DNA from: Candidatus Omnitrophota bacterium
GTDB taxonomy: Bacteria > Omnitrophota > Gorgyraeia > Zapsychrales > Fredricksoniimonadaceae
NCBI GenBank assembly: GCA_015233165.1
Contig: JADFYF010000004.1
Coordinates: 1 to 45,107, forward strand
Length of the DNA stretch: 45,107 nt
Reading direction: 5' to 3'
Part shown: positions 16,639-23,250 of the stretch, piece after piece
How the letters are laid out: each line of letters starts with the position of its first letter
Position numbering within the stretch: position 1 is the first letter of the stretch
The notes under the pieces: generated by a model
What the model was told of the DNA's origin: nothing
The model's database searches: none
Seen by the model: the letters and a program-made list of their open reading frames with translations, nothing else
Translations under genes and position numbers: made by a program

Positions 16639-16806
16639 TTATTTTTCCTTTTTATCGTCGATACCTATCCCTGTACTACTACCTTTCGTTGCGCATCCAC
16701 ATTTTTCTAATTTTGAACAGTTCTTATTAAGACCTGAGCAGACCATCCCAACAGCAGCTGCTACCCCAAGAACCCCTACTAATCCAAACAAGCAAATCGG
16801 TTCCAT
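16639..16806 (-). CDS. Cys-rich 55-residue membrane peptide
   Basis: This gene is too short for the ORF track. ATG at 16806 has AAAAGGAG upstream and the frame runs to TAA at 16639, filling the gap between its neighbours. It has one hydrophobic segment (about 5-23, CLFGLVGVLGVAAAVGMVC) and a Cys-rich tail with C23, C30, C36 and C38 (EKCGCATKG) and a charged end DDKKEK. The arrangement suggests metal or disulfide chemistry, but there is no CXXCH. No family is recognised. It lies between the NifX fusion and the zinc-ribbon gene. Confidence 0.7.
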   Translation of the reverse strand: MEPICLFGLVGVLGVAAAVGMVCSGLNKNCSKLEKCGCATKGSSTGIGIDDKKEK

Positions 16807-16820
16807 ATGATTCTCCTTTT

Positions 16821-18203
16821 TTACCTAACGGCTCTTCTGCCAACACCAACACGCAATGGATTCTGATCCTGAGCCATGTTATTGTTCCACATCATTTGAT
16901 TATTAGCAGCCGCCGCTTGGGCATTCTGAGTTGTTGTCGGTGTATCTATAATCTGATGACAGCTGACGCAGTTCCCTCGAAAGGCATGCGGCATAGTCGC
17001 GGTACTAGAAATAGGCGGCGCATTACTGATAGGCATCTGAGCCGCAATCGGTGAAAATCCTTGCCCATTATTCATATTCGCTTGAGGATATTGAGAGGCT
17101 GGGTATTGACTAGGCGGACTATAACCTTGTGCTCCACCGACGGGAATATATTGTACGGGTGCATAAGGAACATTGGTAACCGCTTGTTGCGCTAAAGCAG
17201 CCTGTTGCTGGGCGATGGCGGCTTGCTGAGCTAATGCCGCTTGTTGATTCATCGCTGCTTGCTGATTCATGGCTGCCTGCTGTTGAGCGGCTGCTTGCTG
17301 GGCCAATGCCGCTTGTTGCTGCGCAACAGCTTGCTGCGCCAATGCCGCCTGTTGCTGCGCAGCGGCCAGCTCCCAGGTAATGTTGCCTTGCTGTTGCTGA
17401 GGCATAACAGCGGCGGCCTGAGTTGGAAGAGGACAAAGGCCTTGTTGTCCATTAAAAGCAATCTGGGTTGTCGGATTCGTTCTTCTTAAAGTATCCGCAT
17501 CAGGTAATCCTAAAGCCACCTGCCCTAAATTCTGAGCAGGCAAGGGACAATAATTTCCACGACCCTGCAACATGGGATAAACTGGTCCCATATACGTCGG
17601 TGCCATACCCCAGGCGGCTCCTTGTGCCTGTGGCGGCATCTGAACAGCCCATCCTGCGGGTTGTGTTTGCACCGGTTGTACTGGAGTTGGATTTGGAATA
17701 GTGTCAGGAGTAGGCGTTGAAGATATCTTGGCTTGACGATAAAGGGTGATCACTTTTTTAGCCTGTCCTGTATAGCCTCCAAAGGTGCGAATACCAAACT
17801 GCATGAGAATGTTATAGCACTGTTGATCAATATTACCGACGATAACAGCCTCTTCTCCCTTACCAGCAATTAAATAAGCAATCTGTGCGTTGGGTTCTAG
17901 ACCACGATAGGGATTCTTGACCGCCTCAACCAGTTTCCCTGACAAAGGATCAACGACTAAGAAATAAACAGCATCCTGTAAGGTAGGAGCTACATTAGCC
18001 CTCAAGCTTGATCCATCAGCAGCAATCACAATTTTTCCGCAGGCTGGATTGCCTTTAGGCGCTTGATTGGCTGGAGAAAAAATGGCATAGAGTCCCGCTA
18101 AAAAGACAAGAACAATGGCACCAAAAATAAAATAGGCATTTAAATCAATATTCTTTAAACGCACGCTGAAATCTTCTGTTGGTCTTGCTTTTTTGATAGC
18201 CAT
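16821..18203 (-). CDS. NifX-like domain / Q-A repeat / magnetochrome fusion
   Basis: This 460-residue protein has one anchor helix (about 24-44), a dinitrogenase iron-molybdenum cofactor (NifX/NafY) domain (about 54-157; GKIVIAADGSSLRANVAPTL and IRTFGGYTGQAKKVI), a Pro/Met/Gln-rich linker with two CPLP motifs (219 and 257), a Gln/Ala repeat of about 65 residues (279-343), and a single magnetochrome MPHAFRGNCVSCH (404-416). NifX domains normally carry Fe-S or FeMo-co precursors; anchored here next to a heme motif, it may bind iron or iron-sulfur species at the magnetosome. That role is inferred. An AAAGGA site precedes the ATG. Confidence 0.85.
   Translation of the reverse strand: MAIKKARPTEDFSVRLKNIDLNAYFIFGAIVLVFLAGLYAIFSPANQAPKGNPACGKIVIAADGSSLRANVAPTLQDAVYFLVVDPLSGKLVEAVKNPYRGLEPNAQIAYLIAGKGEEAVIVGNIDQQCYNILMQFGIRTFGGYTGQAKKVITLYRQAKISSTPTPDTIPNPTPVQPVQTQPAGWAVQMPPQAQGAAWGMAPTYMGPVYPMLQGRGNYCPLPAQNLGQVALGLPDADTLRRTNPTTQIAFNGQQGLCPLPTQAAAVMPQQQQGNITWELAAAQQQAALAQQAVAQQQAALAQQAAAQQQAAMNQQAAMNQQAALAQQAAIAQQQAALAQQAVTNVPYAPVQYIPVGGAQGYSPPSQYPASQYPQANMNNGQGFSPIAAQMPISNAPPISSTATMPHAFRGNCVSCHQIIDTPTTTQNAQAAAANNQMMWNNNMAQDQNPLRVGVGRRAVR
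17175..17369 (-). repeat. Q/A-coding tandem repeat within NifX fusion
   Basis: The DNA repeats units coding for AALAQQ, AAMNQQ and AVAQQQ (residues 279-343 of the NifX fusion). Unit lengths vary and the copies are diverged, so it is a coding low-complexity repeat that may vary in length between strains. It was considered and rejected as a CRISPR. Confidence 0.85.
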
Positions 18204-18233
18204 AGGATTGTCCTTTAGGTTTTTTGATGCCTT

Positions 18234-18869
18234 TTAAAAAGTCCTGGTATTGTTTGCGTTATTCGTCGTGTTATTTCCACTGAAAATTGGACCGTAAGGA
18301 AAGGCTGGTCCAACAATGGGGGAACCCATCTGCCAGCTTCCTTTATTAGGTCCCATCAAAGGGCCGTATTGATACTCAAAGGGAATCGTTAAATAGGTCA
18401 CCTTCTTATCCCGGTAAATCTCGAGGAGGATTCCATCCATATATTTGACATTATTAGCCACATCGACGAAGCTTGTAATACTGTTGACAGGTTTACGGCC
18501 TATAGAAACAATGACATCCCCTGTCTTAACCCCATACTTCTTGGCGATATCCCGTCCTTCATTGAGAACAAACATACCTTTGACTTTTCGTGACAGCTTA
18601 AAATCTTTACGAAGACTACGATTAACAGGGATAACCTCCATACCGATCCAGGTCATGCTGTCGCCTGGTTCAAAGGCCATGGCGCCCGTCGGTTTAGCTT
18701 CCACCTTTTCCGGCCACATTTCTAAAGAAGACATGATCCAGCAAACAGCGATGACTAAAAAAAGAATCATGCCAATTAATAGGATGGGTTCTTTACGCGC
18801 GAAATTTCCTAGTTTCGAGCCGCTATTGTTAGAATGACTTGTATGGTGGGAATGGTTGTGCGTTTTCAT
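18234..18869 (-). CDS. His-tailed single-PDZ membrane protein
   Basis: This 211-residue protein begins with a His-rich cytoplasmic tail (MKTHNHSHHTSHSNN), has one anchor (about 30-50) and a PDZ domain (about 72-165; WIGMEVIPVNRSLRKDF and later YGVKTGDVIVSIG). The WxGMEV-x-P-N opening is the same as in the PDZ domains of MamP and MamE. The C-terminal 45 residues are Gly/Pro/Asn-rich. There is no CXXCH. The start overlaps the stop of mamE by one base (TAATG), so the two are probably made together. The His-rich tail may bind metal, which is inference. Confidence 0.82.
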   Translation of the reverse strand: MKTHNHSHHTSHSNNSGSKLGNFARKEPILLIGMILFLVIAVCWIMSSLEMWPEKVEAKPTGAMAFEPGDSMTWIGMEVIPVNRSLRKDFKLSRKVKGMFVLNEGRDIAKKYGVKTGDVIVSIGRKPVNSITSFVDVANNVKYMDGILLEIYRDKKVTYLTIPFEYQYGPLMGPNKGSWQMGSPIVGPAFPYGPIFSGNNTTNNANNTRTF

Positions 18870-20242
18870 TACATGAGCCTCACTAAGAGTTCGTTAATTT
18901 GACCATTTCTTAAGATGTGTATATTCACATTGTCCCCCGCGTGAAAATGAGAAACAACAGCTCTCATATCCTCGGCGGAAGAAATACGAACTCCGGCGAT
19001 ACCGGTAATGATATCCCCTCTTTTAATCCCCGCTAAACTAGCCGGCAACTCGTCCATGACACGATTCACTAAAACCCCATCGCCGGGTTGAATATTGAAT
19101 TGCTTGGCGATCACATCATTGATAGGCATCACTTCAAGACCAAAATGGACAGGGGCGGGCGCATCAGGCACGAAATTCGTTGGAGGTAGTGGTTGCATCA
19201 CTAATCCTCTTTGATCTAAAGGTACCGCAAAATTTTTCTTTAAAGCCTGGGATAGGAAATTCTTGCAATCATTAATAGGAATGGCAAAACCTGTACCGCT
19301 AAAAACCCCCGTCGGAGCATAAATGGCTGTATTGATCCCGATCACCTCTCCTTTTAAATTCACTAAAGGACCACCGGAAGATCCATGGTTAATCGGCGCA
19401 TCCGTCTGGAAAAGGTTCTCGTAGCGTACGTTTTCAATCATAATGGACTTGCGGATACCGCTGATAATTCCACTGGTCACCGTCTGTTCAATGCCAAAAG
19501 GGCTTCCCACAGCGACGACATAATCACCAATCTGAGTAAAACTCGAATCCCCTATCCTCACTTCAGGAAACGGACCATCGGCCCTAACCTTTAGGAGAGC
19601 CAAATCCATCGAAGGCTCGCTGGCAATAATATCTGCACGAAGATCTGTGGTCGTACCTCCCCCGTTCCAAATCGTGACAACAACATCTGTCGCATCCCTA
19701 GTCACATGATAATTCGTCAGCACATATCCACGATCATCCACAAAAATACCAGCGCCTACATTCTCAAAACCTTTGTTGTCGACAAATTTATCAATGGTTC
19801 CTTTAAAGGGGGGCACAAATTGGAAATTATCCGGATTCACATTCTGATTAACAGGTGCTTGAGGCAGACGACTGGCATGAATATCGCAAACGGAAGGCAA
19901 AATCATGTTCACAGCATCTTTTAAGTTATTCTGAAACCGGCTGTCTGTAATATTCGCATTCATTGTTCCCGCCACAAGCTGCATACCGCCGTTAGGTGTT
20001 GCCTTGGTAATAGCAGCGGGTTGAAGATTAGGCTGATACGCCGCCTGCGTCACCGCACCGGGGAATCTGGGTTCACTCATCTTCGGTGGAAGAGGTTTAT
20101 TCAAAGATTCGTGCTCTGCCCCCTTGATAATCTCTTCCTTCTTCATGACAATCCAGAAAACAAACATCACCGTGGTCACAACTAATCCAGCGATCCAGGG
20201 TCCTAGAGGTTTTCTGCAAAATCCTTCGTCTGTGTTTTCCAT
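18869..20242 (-). CDS. mamE: MamE-like HtrA serine protease with PDZ
   Basis: This 457-residue protein has an N-terminal anchor (about 13-33), a linker, a trypsin-like protease domain (about 105-340) with catalytic His179 (LTNYHV), Asp213 (SMDLALLKV) and Ser289 (NHGSSGGPL), and one C-terminal PDZ (about 366-457). The triad is complete, so it should be proteolytically active. Magnetospirillum MamE has two magnetochrome CXXCH motifs between protease and PDZ; none is present here. MamE cleaves MamO, MamP and itself and controls crystal maturation. Its position directly before a PDZ gene and after mamI agrees with a mamI-mamE core order. Confidence 0.9.
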   Translation of the reverse strand: MENTDEGFCRKPLGPWIAGLVVTTVMFVFWIVMKKEEIIKGAEHESLNKPLPPKMSEPRFPGAVTQAAYQPNLQPAAITKATPNGGMQLVAGTMNANITDSRFQNNLKDAVNMILPSVCDIHASRLPQAPVNQNVNPDNFQFVPPFKGTIDKFVDNKGFENVGAGIFVDDRGYVLTNYHVTRDATDVVVTIWNGGGTTTDLRADIIASEPSMDLALLKVRADGPFPEVRIGDSSFTQIGDYVVAVGSPFGIEQTVTSGIISGIRKSIMIENVRYENLFQTDAPINHGSSGGPLVNLKGEVIGINTAIYAPTGVFSGTGFAIPINDCKNFLSQALKKNFAVPLDQRGLVMQPLPPTNFVPDAPAPVHFGLEVMPINDVIAKQFNIQPGDGVLVNRVMDELPASLAGIKRGDIITGIAGVRISSAEDMRAVVSHFHAGDNVNIHILRNGQINELLVRLM

Positions 20243-20265
20243 AACTTTCGACCTATTTTTCCTGT

Positions 20266-20354
20266 GTCATCCCCGAATGCTTTAGTCGGGGATCCAGGCC
20301 TGCCGGCAGGCAGGGTTGGCTAAACTTCTAGATTCCCGCCTTCGCGGGAATGAC
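20266..20354. repeat. Palindromic intergenic repeat, family A
   Basis: This copy starts GTCATCCCCGAATGC and ends CGCGGGAATGAC, in the same orientation as 11103. It carries an additional inner hairpin (CCTGCCGGCAGG). It occupies the gap between the 79-residue membrane protein gene and mamE. Confidence 0.85.
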
Positions 20355-20366
20355 ATTAAATCAAAA

Positions 20367-20606
20367 CTAAAATGTTGATACCGGGTTTGGCTCTGTTGCT
20401 CCATTGGCTCCCTGAACATTAACAGCTGTATTAGCCTCAGGAGGAGCCTGAACCGTGACCGCTCTTTTCATATGCGTTTTATGATGCTTAGAACTGCCAC
20501 CCTCTCGAAATTCCCAAAAAATACCAAGTAAAATAACAATACAGACGACGAAGATGATTAAAAAGCCGGCCCAAGGATCAAGACATTTTTCGCTATTTCC
20601 AATCAT
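20367..20606 (-). CDS. Small single-span membrane protein, unknown
   Basis: This 79-residue protein has one strongly hydrophobic segment (about 13-31, AGFLIIFVVCIVILLGIFW), a basic His-containing stretch (SSKHHKTHMKR) and a Pro/Ala/Asn-rich C-terminus. A GAGG site lies upstream of the ATG. It is between mamI and mamE. I do not recognise the family. The length and layout resemble other short anchored proteins of magnetosome clusters, but no specific name can be supported. Confidence 0.7.
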   Translation of the reverse strand: MIGNSEKCLDPWAGFLIIFVVCIVILLGIFWEFREGGSSKHHKTHMKRAVTVQAPPEANTAVNVQGANGATEPNPVSTF

Positions 20607-20622
20607 AAATCAGCCTCGTTGG

Positions 20623-20796
20623 TTACTTCTTACCTTTATTCAAGTGTTTAAATCCCGTATTCAACGCAATTAACCCGCCGATCAAAAGAAACAGCGGAAT
20701 AGAACCTCGTAAAAAATCACCAAAATTATCCCACCAACCAATAATCCCGAAGACTCCTAAAACTGCAGCGATAATACCGCCAATAATATGTGCCAT
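20623..20796 (-). CDS. mamI: MamI, small two-helix magnetosome protein
   Basis: This 57-residue gene is below the ORF-track limit. The frame runs from ATG at 20796 to TAA at 20623. It has two hydrophobic segments (about 3-19 and 33-49) joined by WWDNFGDFLRG, then SIPLFLLIGGLIAL and a basic tail. The WW...EFLRG.VP pattern matches what I recall of MamI of Magnetospirillum, which is needed for magnetosome membrane invagination and crystal nucleation. It lies five bases after the HTH regulator and before mamE, as in the classic mamI-mamE order. The name rests on pattern recall plus context. Confidence 0.8.
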   Translation of the reverse strand: MAHIIGGIIAAVLGVFGIIGWWDNFGDFLRGSIPLFLLIGGLIALNTGFKHLNKGKK

Positions 20797-20801
20797 AGAA
20801 C

Positions 20802-21422
20802 TTATCCTTTCCTTGTTTTTTTAACGTCGCGTTTATAATATTTTTTAGGGGCTGGCGGATTAGACAACTGCCCGATTTTCGCCACCAGTCGTCCGGAATT
20901 ATAAAAAACCTTCTTTAAGATTCCATTGACACTCACTTCATTGTCTTGTGTCTCTGCTTCATTGTCAGTAGCCGCTATCTCTTGCTGACGCTTCATGAAT
21001 TTCTTTTCCTGAGGATGGTGTTTGGCCAAATAATCACAGCTTAAACAATCCCCAGGGCACTCACGCTTTAAAGACCCGTACTGTTCAACCGCTAAGAAAC
21101 ATAAATTCATTTTCTTCTTAAAAACAATGCACTTATTGCAATCATGCGTTCCGCAGGAAGTGATTTCGTTGGACTCCCAACAATTAACAGAAACGGTTTT
21201 AGTCGTTTCTGTAGTAACAGGTTTTAGAGTATTCGTTGATTTGATTTGTTTAAGAGCGGATAAAACAACAGTCTTAGGAATTCTTTGATGTCCCCCAAGA
21301 GTTGAAGCGGATTGAAGCTTACCTTCCTTGATCCAATTGAGAACCGTAAAACGTGTCACATTAAGAAATTTGGAGGCTTGGGCCGTTGTTAAATAATCGT
21401 TGTGTCGGATGAAGTAGGACAT
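20802..21422 (-). CDS. MerR/excisionase-type HTH regulator with eight-Cys domain (copy 1)
   Basis: The start at 21422 (MSYFIRHNDYLTT) is chosen because it aligns with the paralogue at 21596-22156; the longer ORF has no counterpart. This 206-residue protein has an excisionase/MerR-like HTH (about 6-55, LTTAQASKFLNVTRFTVLNWIKEGKLQ, with GGHQRI), a linker, a Cys-rich region with eight Cys (NCWES..CGTHDCNKC..C..ECPGDCLSC), and the C-terminal motif KKVFYNSGRLVAKIGQL also found in three proteins at the far end of the cluster. The Cys pattern could bind zinc or an Fe-S cluster. It directly precedes mamI and probably regulates the cluster. Confidence 0.82.
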   Translation of the reverse strand: MSYFIRHNDYLTTAQASKFLNVTRFTVLNWIKEGKLQSASTLGGHQRIPKTVVLSALKQIKSTNTLKPVTTETTKTVSVNCWESNEITSCGTHDCNKCIVFKKKMNLCFLAVEQYGSLKRECPGDCLSCDYLAKHHPQEKKFMKRQQEIAATDNEAETQDNEVSVNGILKKVFYNSGRLVAKIGQLSNPPAPKKYYKRDVKKTRKG

Positions 21423-21514
21423 GCTCTTTAAATATTCCCAATTGATTTGTAAGTGAATGAATTCTATCAATGGGTCAAGAAAAAAACAAAAAATATGAAG
21501 CTGCTGTAAGGAAA

Positions 21515-21551
21515 GTTGAAAATGTTGAATTTATTTTTGAGGATTGTTGAA
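21515..21551. promoter_or_regulatory. GTTGAA direct repeats upstream of HTH regulator
   Basis: Three GTTGAA units occur at 21515, 21524 and 21546 (plus strand) in the 173-base gap between the two HTH genes. The first two form GTTGAAAATGTTGAA, nearly identical to GTTGAAATTGTTGAA at 33001, upstream of mlaE. A single unit lies upstream of apbE at 23235. A protein-binding site is plausible but unproven. No clear -35/-10 pair was found in this gap. Confidence 0.35.
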
Positions 21552-21595
21552 TATGTAAACGAAGAATTACCGACGAGGAATGAAAAAACGCTGCT

Positions 21596-22156
21596 TTAGA
21601 ATTGTTTCTTAATGGAACCTACTAAACGGCCAGAATTGTAAAAAACTTTTTTCAATAAACCCTGAACAGATTTTTTATTTGTTCCATGATTCTGAAATTT
21701 AGCATTTCCTTTAAGCATCATGCGTTGCATCGCTTTTTTTTCTTGAGGATAATGATTAGCTAAATACGAACAATTTAAACAATCATGGGCGCACTCACGT
21801 TTTAATGAACCATACGATCCAATAGCTAAAAAACAACGATTCAACTTCTTCTTAAAAACAAGACACTTATTACAATTATGCGTTCCACAGGACGTAATTT
21901 CTTCAGACTCCCAGCAATTGACAACCGTATCCGTTTTCTTCTGGGGGGGGGCTATTTTGATACGCTTGGTTGTTTGAATCTGCTTTAAAGCCGATAAAAC
22001 AACAGCCCTGGGAATACGTTGATGCCCACCAAAGGTTGAAGCGGATTGTAGCTTACCTTCTTTGATCCAATTTAAAATTGTAAAACGTGTAACATTGAGG
22101 AATTTTGAGGCTTCTGCGGTCGTTAAGTAATCGTTATGTCTAACAAATGCAGGCAT
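21596..22156 (-). CDS. MerR/excisionase-type HTH regulator with eight-Cys domain (copy 2)
   Basis: This 186-residue paralogue of the gene at 20802 shares its whole layout: HTH (about 8-50, LTTAEASKFLNVTRFTILNW), Cys-rich region with C81, C90, C95, C98, C108, C122, C126 and C129, and C-terminal KKVFYNSGRLVGSIKKQ (169-185). All eight Cys are conserved between the copies, while the linkers differ. It is the first magnetosome-cluster gene downstream of a recognisable promoter at 22194-22221. The tandem copies suggest duplication and possibly heterodimer formation or divergent targets. No named family; BldC-like or excisionase-like DNA binding is the closest description. Confidence 0.85.
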   Translation of the reverse strand: MPAFVRHNDYLTTAEASKFLNVTRFTILNWIKEGKLQSASTFGGHQRIPRAVVLSALKQIQTTKRIKIAPPQKKTDTVVNCWESEEITSCGTHNCNKCLVFKKKLNRCFLAIGSYGSLKRECAHDCLNCSYLANHYPQEKKAMQRMMLKGNAKFQNHGTNKKSVQGLLKKVFYNSGRLVGSIKKQF

Positions 22157-22193
22157 ACATTCAATACCCTGAAAGGATTAATTAAGTGGGAAA

Positions 22194-22221
22194 ATATTAT
22201 CAGATAAAATAATAAAAACAA
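22194..22221 (-). promoter_or_regulatory. Candidate sigma-70 promoter for the regulator/magnetosome operon
   Basis: On the minus strand TTGTTT (22221-22216) is followed after 16 bases by TAATAT (22199-22194), preceded by TG to give an extended -10 (TGATAATAT). The predicted start is about 30 bases upstream of the ATG at 22156, and the surrounding gap is strongly A/T-rich. Read by eye only. Confidence 0.45.
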
Positions 22222-22243
22222 GCGAAATAAAATGCCCACATTC

Positions 22244-23206
22244 CTAAACAGAACGAATACAGCAAAAACCTTTAGTTTGATAATAAAAAACCTCACCCTC
22301 CTTCTGTTCAATGACGAACGCTTCAACATTTTTTAAAGAATTAGCCAACTCAATTCCTTTTTGACCACCTAAAACAGATAATGCGGTTGATAATTCATTG
22401 GCTTTTTGGGTCGTTTGGGCAATCACGGTGATACTCACGGCTCCTTTTTGAGGATAACCGCTTCTAGGATCAATAATATGGGAAAATTTTTCCTTCCCGA
22501 TCGTATAAAATTTCTCATAATTGCCAGACGTGGAGACACCCTTATTTTTTAACTTGATAACTCCATAGAGCTTATCTTTATCAAAGGGATCCTGAATCCC
22601 AATAATCCAAGGCTTAGGCCCTTGATCTTCCCCTTTGCAAAAAATCTCCCCACCACCATCCACCAAATAATGTTTAATTTTATATTTATCGAATATTTGA
22701 GCAATGGCATCACAAACAAATCCGGAAGCAGGTGATCCTAAATCCACCTTCATCCCTTTTTTCTTGAAATACACCCGATTAGGCTTCTTAAGTTCTAAAT
22801 TCTGATATCCCACCTTATCCCGAGCCGATCTTAATGACTCTTCATCCGGAAGCTTACCCTGCTGACCTGCTTTTTTCCACAATTCCACCAGTGGATAGGT
22901 TGTAATATCAAAGGCTCCCTTGGTCAATTGGGAATATTCGATCGATTCCTTGATCACATGAAAGACATCTTGATTAACAGCGACCCCCTCAAAGCCATTG
23001 GCATTAAGCTTACTGAGATCTCCCTCCAGGGTTCTGGCATACACATTCATGTGTAATTGAACCTGCCCAACCTTTTCCCAACATTGCTTAATGATGGGGG
23101 AAATATCTATCTTGGAATCGTAAAAACAATGAATCCGAACAGCCGCACCTAGATAAGGGTTTGTCTCATCATATTTAATCAATGCTCGTTTTTTTAAAAA
23201 AAACAT
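22244..23206 (-). CDS. apbE: ApbE-family FAD:protein FMN transferase
   Basis: This 320-residue protein carries the ApbE landmarks: VDLGSPASGFVCDAIA (canonical DLGGIAKGYAVD), YLVDGGGEIFCKG, VSTSGNYEKFY and SHIIDPRSGYP. ApbE enzymes attach FMN to Ser/Thr of target proteins using FAD and Mg2+. There is no signal peptide or lipobox at the N-terminus (MFFLKKRALIKYD), so it is either cytoplasmic or the start is further from the export signal than visible. The second Gly of DLGG is Ser here. It sits just upstream of the regulators of the magnetosome cluster. A target with the usual DxSGAT-type flavinylation motif was not seen nearby. Confidence 0.85.
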   Translation of the reverse strand: MFFLKKRALIKYDETNPYLGAAVRIHCFYDSKIDISPIIKQCWEKVGQVQLHMNVYARTLEGDLSKLNANGFEGVAVNQDVFHVIKESIEYSQLTKGAFDITTYPLVELWKKAGQQGKLPDEESLRSARDKVGYQNLELKKPNRVYFKKKGMKVDLGSPASGFVCDAIAQIFDKYKIKHYLVDGGGEIFCKGEDQGPKPWIIGIQDPFDKDKLYGVIKLKNKGVSTSGNYEKFYTIGKEKFSHIIDPRSGYPQKGAVSITVIAQTTQKANELSTALSVLGGQKGIELANSLKNVEAFVIEQKEGEVFYYQTKGFCCIRSV

Positions 23207-23250
23207 GGGTCAATTCCTACACAAACATAGAAATGTTGAAAATGTGATCT

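Noticed and set aside
17175-17369. Repeated DNA resembling a CRISPR
   Set aside because: It is the in-frame Gln/Ala coding repeat of the NifX fusion, with no constant repeat/unique spacer pattern.
17119-17436. 105-residue minus-strand ORF within the repeat
   Set aside because: Alternate-frame reading of the Gln/Ala repeat with low-complexity Ser/Gly/Ala composition.
22123-22329. 68-residue minus-strand ORF
   Set aside because: It overlaps the end of apbE and the promoter gap, is rich in hydrophobics from A/T composition and has no ribosome site.
1-23206. Search for mamK (actin-like filament) and a MamO-type degenerate protease
   Set aside because: No actin-type phosphate motifs and no second protease domain were found in the window.
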